A stretch of DNA of 55,478 nt from Streptomyces pyxinicus (GTDB lineage: Bacteria > Actinomycetota > Actinomycetes > Streptomycetales > Streptomycetaceae): the NCBI RefSeq assembly GCF_024753135.1, contig NZ_JANUGP010000039.1, forward strand, positions 1 through 55,478. Reading direction: 5' to 3'. The position numbers and the translations under genes were made by a program. The notes under the pieces are model-generated. The model worked only from the letters and a program-made list of their open reading frames with translations. It made no database searches and was not told where the DNA came from. How positions within the stretch are numbered: position 1 is the stretch's first letter; each line of letters begins with the position of its first letter. Positions 30,806 to 38,975 of the stretch are shown piece after piece.

Positions 30806-32056
30806 ATGTCTCATCTGTGGCAGCGCGTGCCCGGGGGCTCGGTCGGTCTGCGGCTGGCCGTGATGGCGATGATCGACGCGGTCGGCACGGGCGCCTTCCT
30901 GGCGGTCTCGGTGCCGTTCATCACCCACTCGGTCGGCCTCTCCGAAGGCAGGCTGGGACTCGGCCTGACCCTGTCCGCGGCCATCGCCCTGGGCACGGCC
31001 ATCCCGATCGGCGTCCTCGCCGACCGGATCGGCCCGAAGAAGGTCCTGGTCGGGGTGAGCCTGTGGCGCTGCGCGTGCTTCGTGCTCTACCCGCTGGTCC
31101 AGAACCTGTGGCAGTTCCTGACGGTGGTGTGCCTGCTCGGCCTGGTCGACAAGGCGGCGGCGCCGATGGAGCAGGCCTTGGTGGGGCAGGCGACGCAGGC
31201 CGACGACCGGGTGCGGGTGGTCGCGGTCCTGCGGTCCCTGCGCAACGTCGGCTTCACCGTCGGCGCCCTGCTCGGCGGCATCGGCCTGCTCGCCGACACC
31301 CGCGCCGGCTACAGCGTGATCCTGCTGCTGAACGCGGCCTCGTTCGCCGTCCTCGCCACGCTGGCCGCCCGGCTGCCGGTGCTGAGCGCGCCCGCGAAGA
31401 GCCTGCGCCGGCGGTTCTCGGCCAGTGTGCTCAAGGACGGCTCCTTCCTGTCCTTCACCGGTGTCAACGCGGTCCTGACGATGCACATGACCCTGCTGAG
31501 CATCGGCATCCCGCTGTGGATCGTCGGCCACACCGACGTCTCCTCGGCGCTGATCTCGCCGCTGGTCGCGGTCAACACCGTCCTCGCCGTCGCCCTCCAG
31601 GTGCGGGCCAGCCGGGGCACCGACACCATCGCCGGGGCCTCCCGGGCCCTGGTGCGGGCCGGTGTCTCCCTCGCCCTGTGCTGCCTGCTGCTGGTGGCCG
31701 CGCCGAAGCTGCCGGTCGCCCTGGCCGTGGCCGTGCTGGTGCTGGCCATGGTCGCGCTGACCGGGGGCGAGCTGTTCCAGTCGGCCGGCGGCTGGGGCGG
31801 CTCCTATCTGCTGGCCGCGCCCGGCGAGGAGGGCGTCTACCTCTCGGTGTTCTGGCTGGGCGTCGCCGTGCAGCAGATCGCGGCTCCGGTCCTGGTCAGC
31901 CTGGTCGTCACCACGGGCAGCGCGGGCTGGGTGGTCCTGGCCGCGCTGTTCGCCCTGTGCGGTCTGGCCGCCCCGGCCATCGGCAGGTGGGCACAGGCCC
32001 GCGCCGACGACCGTGCGCGACCGGACCCGGACCCGAGCCTCGCCGAGACCACCTAG
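30806..32056 (+). CDS. MFS transporter of the biosynthetic cluster
   Basis: A 416-aa major facilitator with about 12 membrane helices. The inter-helix loop ADRIGPKKVLV after the second helix is the MFS motif A (D-R-x-G-x-K/R). The start ATG 30806 has GAGGAA 6 nt upstream; a TTG 12 nt earlier is in frame but less likely. It lies 25 nt after the third ATP-grasp gene and most likely exports the cluster product or provides self-resistance. The C-terminal 25 residues are hydrophilic (RADDRARPDPDPS). Confidence 0.88.
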   Translation: MSHLWQRVPGGSVGLRLAVMAMIDAVGTGAFLAVSVPFITHSVGLSEGRLGLGLTLSAAIALGTAIPIGVLADRIGPKKVLVGVSLWRCACFVLYPLVQNLWQFLTVVCLLGLVDKAAAPMEQALVGQATQADDRVRVVAVLRSLRNVGFTVGALLGGIGLLADTRAGYSVILLLNAASFAVLATLAARLPVLSAPAKSLRRRFSASVLKDGSFLSFTGVNAVLTMHMTLLSIGIPLWIVGHTDVSSALISPLVAVNTVLAVALQVRASRGTDTIAGASRALVRAGVSLALCCLLLVAAPKLPVALAVAVLVLAMVALTGGELFQSAGGWGGSYLLAAPGEEGVYLSVFWLGVAVQQIAAPVLVSLVVTTGSAGWVVLAALFALCGLAAPAIGRWAQARADDRARPDPDPSLAETT

Positions 32057-32135
32057 CCACTCGATCCACTCGATCCCCCTTTTTCCGACCACCGCGTACC
32101 GATCCGGTCGCCCCTCAGGAGAGCCAAGGAGAGCC

Positions 32136-32588
32136 ATGTCCGTTCCGCTGTACGTCCCCGCAGGTGAGGGCGAGTACGTCAACATCCGTGACACGAAGAG
32201 GACGTACCTCAAGCTGACCACGCCCGACTCCGACGGCGAGTTCGGCTTCTTCGAGCACCACATGGCTCCGGAGGCCAAGGGTGCCGCCCCGCACATCCAC
32301 AAGCAGTCCACCGAGATGTTCTACGTCGTGAAGGGCGAGATCGAGTTCACCATCGGGGACCGCAAGGTGGTGGGTGAGCCGGGCGCGTTCGCCTACGTCC
32401 CGAAGGGGGAGCCGCACGGCTTCACCAACCGGGGCACCGAGGACGCCACCCTGCTGATCATGTTCTATCCGATCTACAACCGCGAGGACTACTTCCGCGG
32501 CCTGGGCCGGCTGACGGCGGGCGGTCGCAACCCCACCCTGGAGGAGTTGCAGGAACACATGGCGAAGTACGACCAGTTCATGGTCTGA
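32136..32588 (+). CDS. Cupin-domain protein
   Basis: A 150-aa single-domain cupin. Metal-ligand motif 1 is visible as PHIHKQSTEMFYVVKGEIEF (His-x-His ... Glu, about residues 48-67) and motif 2 as GEPAFAYVPKGEPHGF-like residues (GAFAYVPKGEPHGFTN, about 83-98), with His as the last ligand. The fold is a small beta-barrel that binds one metal. Roles in other clusters include dioxygenase, isomerase or protective binding of the product. It is 79 nt after the transporter, at the end of the cluster, and a strong terminator follows. It may modify or stabilise the redox-active product. Confidence 0.88.
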   Translation: MSVPLYVPAGEGEYVNIRDTKRTYLKLTTPDSDGEFGFFEHHMAPEAKGAAPHIHKQSTEMFYVVKGEIEFTIGDRKVVGEPGAFAYVPKGEPHGFTNRGTEDATLLIMFYPIYNREDYFRGLGRLTAGGRNPTLEELQEHMAKYDQFMV

Positions 32589-32603
32589 GCCGTGGGTCGG
32601 GGT

Positions 32604-32637
32604 GGCCCGGTGGCGCGGTCTCGCGCGCCGCCGGGCC
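32604..32637. terminator. Bidirectional terminator at the end of the cluster
   Basis: A 14-bp stem (32604-32617 with 32624-32637, one wobble pair) and 6-nt loop lie between the convergent cupin and deaminase genes. Confidence 0.8.
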
Positions 32638-32647
32638 CTCCGCGCGG

Positions 32648-33184
32648 TCAATCCGCCTCCGAGACCTCCGGGTTGCGGAACCGCCACTGCAACCCCTTCA
32701 CCCGCTCGGCCAGTTCGGGAACCGGACCGGCCACCGGCAGACCGGGGACGACCTCCTGGACGGTGAGGGGGCTGAGCGGCGAGGTGGCGGTCACGCCCCA
32801 CTCGGCCTTCCAGTCCCGGGCCTGCCGGGCGGAACTGGCGTACACGATGCGGCCGAGGCCGACCCAGCCGTGGGCGGCGGCGCACATCGGGCAGTGCTCG
32901 CCCGAGGTGTACACGGTCGCCGAGGCACGCTCCTCGGGCGCGAGGTGGAGGGCGGCCCAGCGGGCGAGTTCGAACTCCGGGTGCCGGGTCGGGTCCCCGG
33001 TGCTGGACTCGCGGTTGCGGTCCTCGGCGAGGACCGTGCCGTCCACGCCGACGAGCACCGAGCCGAACGGCCAGTCACCGGCGGCCACGGCCTCGGCGGC
33101 CAGTTCGACACAACGGCGCAGATACGGCAGGTCGGCTTCGGTGACGGTGGTGCCGGGGGCGGGCGGGCGATCGTCGGTGGTCAC
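32648..33184 (-). CDS. Nucleoside/guanine deaminase-family protein
   Basis: A 178-aa zinc deaminase of the cytidine/deoxycytidylate deaminase superfamily, nearest to nucleoside/guanine deaminases. The catalytic HPE (HPEFELARWA, His about residue 79) and the zinc-binding PCxxC-like segment EHCPMCAAA (about 110) are both present. The GTG at 33184 was chosen because ACGGAG precedes it. It is transcribed toward the biosynthetic cluster but is separated from it by a terminator. It could deaminate guanine, cytidine-type or related substrates; the exact one cannot be read from sequence. Confidence 0.88.
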   Translation of the reverse strand: MTTDDRPPAPGTTVTEADLPYLRRCVELAAEAVAAGDWPFGSVLVGVDGTVLAEDRNRESSTGDPTRHPEFELARWAALHLAPEERASATVYTSGEHCPMCAAAHGWVGLGRIVYASSARQARDWKAEWGVTATSPLSPLTVQEVVPGLPVAGPVPELAERVKGLQWRFRNPEVSEAD

Positions 33185-33213
33185 GGATGCTCCGTCTCTC
33201 TCCAGGGGGCCGG

Positions 33214-34056
33214 TCACGGCCGGGGGCGGTGGGCGGCCACGGTGGCCAGTGCCTGCCAGGCCGTCTCGGGGCGCAGGGTCTCCTCGGGATCGCCGAGATA
33301 GGGATCGAGGAGCAGGGTTTCGGCACCGGCGGAACGGAGTTCCTCGATGTCGCCGAGAATCTGCTCCAGGGTGCCTTCTCCGGCCCGCCGGTCCGGATGG
33401 TCCAGGGGTTTTTCCGTGATGCGGAGAATCATGCGCGGGGCCAGTTCCGGGACGGGTTTCTCCAGCCGGCCGGCAATGTCCTTCACCCGGTTCAGGGCGT
33501 CCCGGAACCACGGCATGGTGAAGCGCAGCGGATGCCAGGGATAACCGAGCCGTACCGCGCGGGAAATCGCGGCGTCGCTGTTGCCGCCGATCCAGACCGG
33601 AATCCTCCCGGGGCCGTAGTCGGCCTCGTTCTCCCACGCGGTGCGCATGGTTTCCAGGTACGCGTCGGTGAGCGCGCCACGGCGTTCGAACGGTACGCCG
33701 AGCGCCGCGAACTCCTCGCGGGCCCAGCCGACGCCGACGCCCAGGATCAGCCGCCCGCCGCTGAGTTGGTGCAGGTTGGCGGCCATCCGGGCGACCAGCA
33801 GGGGGTGCCGGTAGGGCACGATGAGCACGGTCGTGCCGAGCTGGATCCGGGTCGTGATCCCGGCCAGCCAGGCGAGAGTGGTGACAGGTTCGTAAAAGGG
33901 GGCCGGATATTGTCCGGCGACATCCGAAGTGATCGCCACATGGTCGGAGAGCATCAGCAGATCGAAGCCGAGCCCTTCCGCTGTTCCGGCCCAGCGGGCC
34001 AGGTTGTCCGGGTTCGTTCCGGGCCCGAAGTTGGGGACGTTCACGCCTATCCGCAT
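33214..34056 (-). CDS. LLM-class F420-dependent oxidoreductase
   Basis: A 280-aa luciferase-like monooxygenase fold protein. Visible are the first barrel strand MRIGVNVPNFGPG, the conserved SDHVAI (about 38-43), the LGTTVLIVPYRHPLLVARMAANLHQLSGGRLILGVGVGW block (about 73-112) and IPVWIGGNSDAA (about 148). The first residues and the SGGRLILGVGVGW motif are those of F420-dependent members in actinobacteria. It is usually a reductase or dehydrogenase acting on small metabolites or xenobiotics. It sits 29 bp upstream of the deaminase gene on the same strand, possibly in one transcript. Confidence 0.9.
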   Translation of the reverse strand: MRIGVNVPNFGPGTNPDNLARWAGTAEGLGFDLLMLSDHVAITSDVAGQYPAPFYEPVTTLAWLAGITTRIQLGTTVLIVPYRHPLLVARMAANLHQLSGGRLILGVGVGWAREEFAALGVPFERRGALTDAYLETMRTAWENEADYGPGRIPVWIGGNSDAAISRAVRLGYPWHPLRFTMPWFRDALNRVKDIAGRLEKPVPELAPRMILRITEKPLDHPDRRAGEGTLEQILGDIEELRSAGAETLLLDPYLGDPEETLRPETAWQALATVAAHRPRP

Positions 34057-34124
34057 GGGCTCACAGTAGCAACTGCGCGATGAATTCGGGCCGTTGTTCC
34101 ACGACTGTTTCCAGGCCGCCGAAT

Positions 34125-35339
34125 TCACCCGGCCCGGCGGGTGGCGGTCCGGTTTTCCGGCGCCGGGCGGTGATTCCTCGCGCGCCCCGGGCGAAGCTCC
34201 AGGAGCAGGAATACGGCCGGCAGGGCGGCCGCCGCCGGGAAGAGGACGCGGGGACCGCCGAGGGCGAGCAGGGGGCCGCCGACGAGGGAGCCGGCGCCGG
34301 TACCGCCGTCGAAGGCGATGTTCCACGCGACCCCGGCCAGCGCCAGCCCGGCCGCGTGGTCCCCGGCCGCCCGCATCGCCAGGACCAGGGTGGCGCTCTG
34401 CACCGCGCCGAAGCCCGCCCCGAACAGGGCGGCACCGGCCAGCAGCAGGACCGGCCGGCCGGGTGCCGCGCCCGCCGCCGTGCCGAGCACGGTGACGAAC
34501 CCGGCGGGCCACAGCACCCGCCGGCCGCCGTACCGGTCGATCAGGGGGCCGGCGCCGAGCCGGGAGAGCACGGTGGCGAGCTGTGCGGCCAGCAGCGCGG
34601 CGGGCGCGGCCGGGGTGGTGAGCGGCAGGAAGGTGAAGACGACGCCGTACGCCGTGGTGGAGGCGGCCTCCACCGAGAGGGGGCCGGCCAGGGGGCGCAG
34701 CGAGCGCCGGATGTCCCGCGGACGGCGCCGCCCGGTCCCGACAGGCCGGTCGGTCGCGGGGTGGTCGGGGGCGCGGGGCAGGCCGAAGGCGCCGGCCACC
34801 ACGAGCGCGGCCGTGCCCGCCGCGAGCGCGAAGGCGAGCCCGTACTCCGCCCGGCGGGCCAGGGCGATGCCGGCGGGCGCCCCGAGGACACCGGCGACCC
34901 CGACCACCGCGCCGTACCAGCCGATGGCCCGGCCGCGCCGGCCGGCCGGGAACAGCTCGGCGGTGAAGGTGACACCGGCGACGACGAAGACGCCGAAACC
35001 CAGGCCGCGTACGGCGGTGAGGGCGGTGAGGGCGGGCAGCGACCCGGCGGCGGACAGCAACGGGCAGGGCAGCGCGAGCAGGACGCCGCTCAGCGCGAGG
35101 GCGTACCGGCGGCCGAGCCGGGCGAAGAGCCGGGGCGTGACGGGCTGGACGAGCAGGGTGGCCGCCATGAGCGTGGCGGTGAGGGCGCCCGCGCCGGCCG
35201 GACCGGCACCGGAGCGCACCGCGTACGCGGGCAGCGCGGAGAGGGTGAGGTTGAAGCTCGCGAAGCCTCCGAACGCGGCGGTCAGCGCTCCGCCGACGGC
35301 CGCCCGCCTGCCCATGGCTCCCCCTGCCCCCGCGAGCAC
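34125..35339 (-). CDS. MFS transporter
   Basis: A 404-aa major facilitator with about 12 helices. Motif A appears as FARLGRRYALAL after helix 2, and a second related motif as GAGPLIDRYGGRRVLW in the central half. The N-terminus could start at 35339 or at Met9 (35315, MGRRAAVGG); neither has a strong ribosome site. It sits upstream of and is transcribed toward the F420-type oxidoreductase, with 68 bp between. The substrate is unknown, with a drug or metabolite efflux pattern. Confidence 0.85.
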   Translation of the reverse strand: MLAGAGGAMGRRAAVGGALTAAFGGFASFNLTLSALPAYAVRSGAGPAGAGALTATLMAATLLVQPVTPRLFARLGRRYALALSGVLLALPCPLLSAAGSLPALTALTAVRGLGFGVFVVAGVTFTAELFPAGRRGRAIGWYGAVVGVAGVLGAPAGIALARRAEYGLAFALAAGTAALVVAGAFGLPRAPDHPATDRPVGTGRRRPRDIRRSLRPLAGPLSVEAASTTAYGVVFTFLPLTTPAAPAALLAAQLATVLSRLGAGPLIDRYGGRRVLWPAGFVTVLGTAAGAAPGRPVLLLAGAALFGAGFGAVQSATLVLAMRAAGDHAAGLALAGVAWNIAFDGGTGAGSLVGGPLLALGGPRVLFPAAAALPAVFLLLELRPGRARNHRPAPENRTATRRAG

Positions 35340-35365
35340 GAGGCTCTGGTTCGCGGGGGCCCAGA

Positions 35366-35467
35366 CTACAGATCGCCCGTCGGCCGCCGGTCCCGTCGGA
35401 CGGACACGGCCGTCATCAGCGCGACGATCACGAGCGCCACGGCCGGCGGCGCGCAGAAGTACATCAT
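35366..35467 (-). CDS. Possible 33-aa membrane peptide
   Basis: A 33-residue reading with one hydrophobic helix (APPAVALVIVALMTAVSV) followed by a basic tail RRDRRPTGDL, which fits a positive-inside single-pass peptide. Upstream GAGAGGGAG on the minus strand can act as a ribosome site. It lies just upstream of the MFS gene on the same strand. It is short enough that chance cannot be excluded. Confidence 0.3.
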   Translation of the reverse strand: MMYFCAPPAVALVIVALMTAVSVRRDRRPTGDL

Positions 35468-35653
35468 CCGCGGACGCTCCCTCTCTCTGCTCGTCCTCTT
35501 CTGCCGGTGTCCGGCATCGGAACCCTCATGATGGGCCGGGGAGCGGGGGGCGCGCATTGCCGGTTTCCGGCAGCGTTCACTAGGGTCTGCGTGCCGGACG
35601 GGCGTCAAGGACACGTCAGTACGGCGTCAGGATCGCGGGAAGACGGGGGCGGC

Positions 35654-36715
35654 GTGACCGAGCGGCAGGACGGGTCCGAGGAGTACGTGGCGGGGTTCGG
35701 CCGGACCCTGGCCGAGGTGGCGGTCAGCGGCCGGCGGTTGAACCGGGAGGAGCTGAAGCTGCGCCGGGCGCTGGGCGAGCAGGCCGCCGAGGCGGGGCTC
35801 GGACTGCGCACGCTGGTGGTGGCCCACCTCGCCATGGCCCGCACCGCCTGGCCCGCCAGGGCCGGTTCGGTGGACGGCGCGCTGGCGGCCGTACAGCAGG
35901 CGGTCGACGCGTTCGCCGAGGGCTACGAGGACGCCCAGCGCCTGGCCGTGCGCCGGGAGGAGGCGGCACGGCGGGAGTTCGTCGACGACCTGCTGTACGG
36001 CCGCAGCGACCTGGGCCGGCTGGCCGAGCGCGCCGAGCGTTTCGGGCTGCGGCTGTCCCGGGCGCACGCGGTGGCCGTCGCTGAGGGGTCGGCCGCCTAC
36101 CTCGACGGCGGGGCGCTCGCCCGTGGCGTGGAGGCGTCCGTGCTGGCCCGGTTCGACGCCCGCAGCGTCCTGTTCACGACCAAGGGCGGCCGGCTGCTGT
36201 GCGTCGCGCCGGGCGACGAGGAAGAGGTGCTCGGTCACTTCGCCGAGCAGGCGGTGGCGGCCATGCCGGGCGCGCGGGTCGCGATCGGCCGCCCGCAGCC
36301 CGGCCCCGGCGGGGTGGTGCAGTCGTACGAGGAGGCGCTCGCCGCGCTGGAGATGGCCGGCCGCCTTGGCCTGGCCGGACCGGTGCTGCGCGCCGCCGAC
36401 CTGCTGGTCTACCCGGTGCTGGCGCGGGACCGGCAGGCGCTGGCCGACCTGGTGGCCCACGCGCTCGGCCCGCTCACCGGGGCCCGGGGCGGCGCCGAGC
36501 CGCTACTGGCCACCCTGGCCGCCTACTTCAACGCGGGCTGCGTGGCCGCCGAGGCGGCCCGCCGGCTCTCCCTCAGCGTCCGCGCGCTGACCTACCGCCT
36601 GGCCCGCATCCACACCCTCACCGGCGCGGACCCGACAGACCCCGCCCACCGCTACATGCTCCAGACCGCGGTCATCGGAGCCCGCCTCCTGGACTGGCCG
36701 AACCGGCCGTTGTGA
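35654..36715 (+). CDS. PucR-family transcriptional regulator
   Basis: A 353-aa regulator of the PucR/CdaR type. The middle (about 140-260) is a GGDEF-like degenerate domain and the C-terminus is the PucR helix-turn-helix: LLATLAAYFNAGCVAAEAARRLSLSVRALTYRLARI in pieces, ending THTLTGADPTDP-like. This HTH, with its NVRxTAxxLxxHxNTLxYRLxRI-style pattern, is diagnostic of the family. The GTG at 35654 was chosen because GACGGGGGCG precedes it; earlier starts (35507, 35617) lack similar sites. Its targets are unknown. The divergent MFS gene (start 35339) and the small ORF are the nearest candidates. Confidence 0.88.
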   Translation: MTERQDGSEEYVAGFGRTLAEVAVSGRRLNREELKLRRALGEQAAEAGLGLRTLVVAHLAMARTAWPARAGSVDGALAAVQQAVDAFAEGYEDAQRLAVRREEAARREFVDDLLYGRSDLGRLAERAERFGLRLSRAHAVAVAEGSAAYLDGGALARGVEASVLARFDARSVLFTTKGGRLLCVAPGDEEEVLGHFAEQAVAAMPGARVAIGRPQPGPGGVVQSYEEALAALEMAGRLGLAGPVLRAADLLVYPVLARDRQALADLVAHALGPLTGARGGAEPLLATLAAYFNAGCVAAEAARRLSLSVRALTYRLARIHTLTGADPTDPAHRYMLQTAVIGARLLDWPNRPL

Positions 36716-36776
36716 GACGGCGCGGCCGGAACCGGGCGCCGCCATACCGCCGCGACAGCCCCGCAAGGCCCGGTCG

Positions 36777-37097
36777 TCAGGTTCGTCGCGGTGTCGTCGC
36801 CGGCACCGGCATGGGGCGGTCCGGCCGGGAGCACGACATCGCCTTTGCCGTGGACTGGTGGAGAGCGGCGCGCAGCACAGCCGTGATGTCCGTGTCGGGA
36901 TCCGAGGCGAGCAGGATGGCGGTCGCCTGCCGGATCATGTCGTCACAGACCTCCGGAGGCGCCGCGTCCAGCGCCGCACGCTCCCACGCGGGGACCTCGC
37001 CGGCCTCGGCAGGCGGCGGAGTCTCCCACGGCAGGGGGAGGCCGCTGCTGGCGTACGGAGCGGCGGGCAGCCCCACCCGGTCCGGGTGGACACACAC
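36777..37097 (-). CDS. Hypothetical 106-aa protein
   Basis: A 106-aa soluble protein with no known domain. The part from about residue 40 (PPEVCDDMIRQATAILLASDPDTDITAVLRAALHQST) looks like an authentic alpha-helical protein segment. The start codon is a GTG at 37095-37097; the frame could begin later. It lies 106 bp upstream of and is convergent with nothing directly; its orientation matches the aquaporin gene upstream. Confidence 0.45.
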   Translation of the reverse strand: MCVHPDRVGLPAAPYASSGLPLPWETPPPAEAGEVPAWERAALDAAPPEVCDDMIRQATAILLASDPDTDITAVLRAALHQSTAKAMSCSRPDRPMPVPATTPRRT

Positions 37098-37203
37098 CGG
37101 TACACCGGCGGCGGTGTACCGGTTGTGCCCGTGCTTTCAGTGCCCCGTCGCAGGTTCCCCGGACCGGGGCCGTGACCGTGCGGAACCCGGCACCGGCAGC
37201 GGA

Positions 37204-38160
37204 CTAGAACTCCTCGCCCTCCTCGACCGACTTGACCGGTCGCGAGCGGCCCGGTTCGGGTAGTCGGGCCAGTTCGTCGCGGACGACGAGGGCGTCGCCG
37301 ATGAAGAGGTCGTAGACGAGGATGCCGATGACCCCGCCGATCAGGGGGCCGACGATCGGGATCCACCAGTAGGCGCTGAAGGAGCCGGACACGCTGCCCG
37401 GGAAGGCCAGGCTGTCCCAGCCCGCCGCCCAGGTGAACAGGCGGGGGCCGAAGTCGCGGGCCGGGTTGATGGCGTAGCCCGCGTTGGCGCCGTAGGACAT
37501 GCCGATGGCGGCCACGATGAAGCCCACGATGAGCGGTGCGAGGTTGGCCTTCACGGCCTGGTTGCGGACGTCGAGGACGGCGGCGATCAGCATCAGCAGG
37601 AAGGCCGTGCCGGCGATCTGGTCGATCAGCGGCCCCCAGATCCCGCCGTGGAAGTACGGGGCCGGGAAGGTGGCGAAGATGGAGAACGTGGCGTTGGTGT
37701 GCCCGTTCACCTTCGGGCCCGGCACGGTGGCGTCGAAGGCGTCGATCGCGTTGTGGTAGACGAGGTAGACCAGCGCCGCGCCGGTGAACGCGCCCACGAC
37801 CTGCGCGAACACGAAGGGCACCACCTTGGCCCAGGGGAAGCCGCGGCGCACGGCCATGGCCAGGGTCACCGCCGGGTTCAGGTGGGCGCCGCTGATGCCG
37901 CCGGCGACGTAGACGCCGAGCATGACGGCCATGGCCCAGCCCCAGGTGATCAGCAGCCAGTCGCCGGCCGCCAGGAAGATCGTCGTCGTGGTGGCGGCCC
38001 GGCCCGAGCCGGGCAGCGCGGCCACCGCCATGGCCACGACGCCGCAGCCGAAGGAGATGAGGACGAAGGTCCCGAGGAACTCCGCCAGGCACTCGCCCAG
38101 CAGCCCGCCCCGGCTTCTGAGCTTGGACGGCTTGATGAGCGACGGTATTTCGACAGCCAT
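37204..38160 (-). CDS. glpF: MIP-family aquaglyceroporin (GlpF-like)
   Basis: A 318-aa channel with six helices and both half-helix NPA motifs, HLNPAVT (about 99) and NPARDFGPR (about 225). The Asp that follows the second NPAR is the mark of glycerol-conducting GlpF-type channels rather than strict water channels. The ATG at 38160 was chosen over an ATG 75 nt upstream because the homologous sequence begins there. No glycerol kinase or GlpD gene follows in the window, so this copy is a stand-alone. A palindrome at 38192-38205 in the leader may bind a repressor such as a GylR-like protein. Confidence 0.9.
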   Translation of the reverse strand: MAVEIPSLIKPSKLRSRGGLLGECLAEFLGTFVLISFGCGVVAMAVAALPGSGRAATTTTIFLAAGDWLLITWGWAMAVMLGVYVAGGISGAHLNPAVTLAMAVRRGFPWAKVVPFVFAQVVGAFTGAALVYLVYHNAIDAFDATVPGPKVNGHTNATFSIFATFPAPYFHGGIWGPLIDQIAGTAFLLMLIAAVLDVRNQAVKANLAPLIVGFIVAAIGMSYGANAGYAINPARDFGPRLFTWAAGWDSLAFPGSVSGSFSAYWWIPIVGPLIGGVIGILVYDLFIGDALVVRDELARLPEPGRSRPVKSVEEGEEF

Positions 38161-38191
38161 GAAGGCCCCCTTGAAGAGAGCAATGCGGCCC

Positions 38192-38205
38192 AATATCACC
38201 ATATT
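38192..38205 (-). promoter_or_regulatory. Short palindrome in the glpF leader
   Basis: AATAT-CACC-ATATT, a 5+5 inverted repeat with a 4-nt spacer, 32 nt upstream of the ATG. It is A/T-rich in a GC-rich genome. A regulator-binding role is possible but unproved. Confidence 0.35.
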
Positions 38206-38253
38206 CGCGCATAAACGCTCTTCGCGCAGAGGCAACCCTGGAAAGAGGGCCCG

Positions 38254-38919
38254 TCAGCTGTCGAGGTCGTCGGCGTAGTGCCGGAAGCCCTGCCGGTCCC
38301 GGTGCATGCCCCACAGGGTCTCCGCGAGCACCGCTGGGTCCTTGCGGGCGTGGCCGGGCACGATGGCGCCGGGGATGACGAGCTGCGCCACATGGATGCC
38401 CTCGGGGGCGAGCCGGTCGTGCAGCAGGTGTCCGTAGGCGCTCTCGGCCGCGAACGCGATGGACGTACCGGCCCGCTCGGGATGCGGTACGGCGGCGGTG
38501 GCGCCGTTCACGAACAGGACGGTGCCGCGGCCGAGCCCACGCATGCCGGGCAGCACCTGCCGTACGGCGGCGACGGGCCCGTACACGGAGAACTCGACCG
38601 GTCCGACCAGGTCCCGGTGCCCGGTGTCCAGCACGGGCCGCATGAAGTCCGGGTGCGGGACGGGGCTGTACTGGAGCACCTCGACGGGCCCGAGCGCCCC
38701 GGCGGTGTCCGCGAGGGCGGCGGCCAGGGCCTCCGGTTCGCGCACGTCGGCCGGGAAGCCGCGAGCGGTGACGCCCTCCCCGGCGAGTCCGTCCACGAGC
38801 GACCGGAGGCGCCCGGGGTCCCGGGCGAGGAGCCCGACGGCGAACCCCTCCCGCCCGAACCGCCGGGCGACGGCCGCGCCCAGACCGGGCCCGGCTCCGA
38901 CGATGGCGACACAGCTCAT
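38254..38919 (-). CDS. SDR-family oxidoreductase
   Basis: A 221-aa short-chain dehydrogenase. The N-terminal cofactor motif is VAIVGAGPGLGAAVARRFG (G-x-G-x-x-G, about residues 8-13), with AADV-like adenine contact (FPADVRE, about 58). The usual NAG and the catalytic Y-x-x-x-K are not obvious: the expected tyrosine is in ESAYGHLLHDRL (Y about 158), followed by His rather than Lys four residues later. This atypical active site suggests a regulatory or altered-specificity SDR. The start at 38919 was chosen for the cofactor-motif spacing. It lies 94 bp upstream of the aquaporin gene on the same strand. Confidence 0.82.
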   Translation of the reverse strand: MSCVAIVGAGPGLGAAVARRFGREGFAVGLLARDPGRLRSLVDGLAGEGVTARGFPADVREPEALAAALADTAGALGPVEVLQYSPVPHPDFMRPVLDTGHRDLVGPVEFSVYGPVAAVRQVLPGMRGLGRGTVLFVNGATAAVPHPERAGTSIAFAAESAYGHLLHDRLAPEGIHVAQLVIPGAIVPGHARKDPAVLAETLWGMHRDRQGFRHYADDLDS

Positions 38920-38975
38920 GCCCGATGCGTACCGCGCCCGCCCCGCCCCCACACCCCCGGGCGGGCCCCCGGCAC

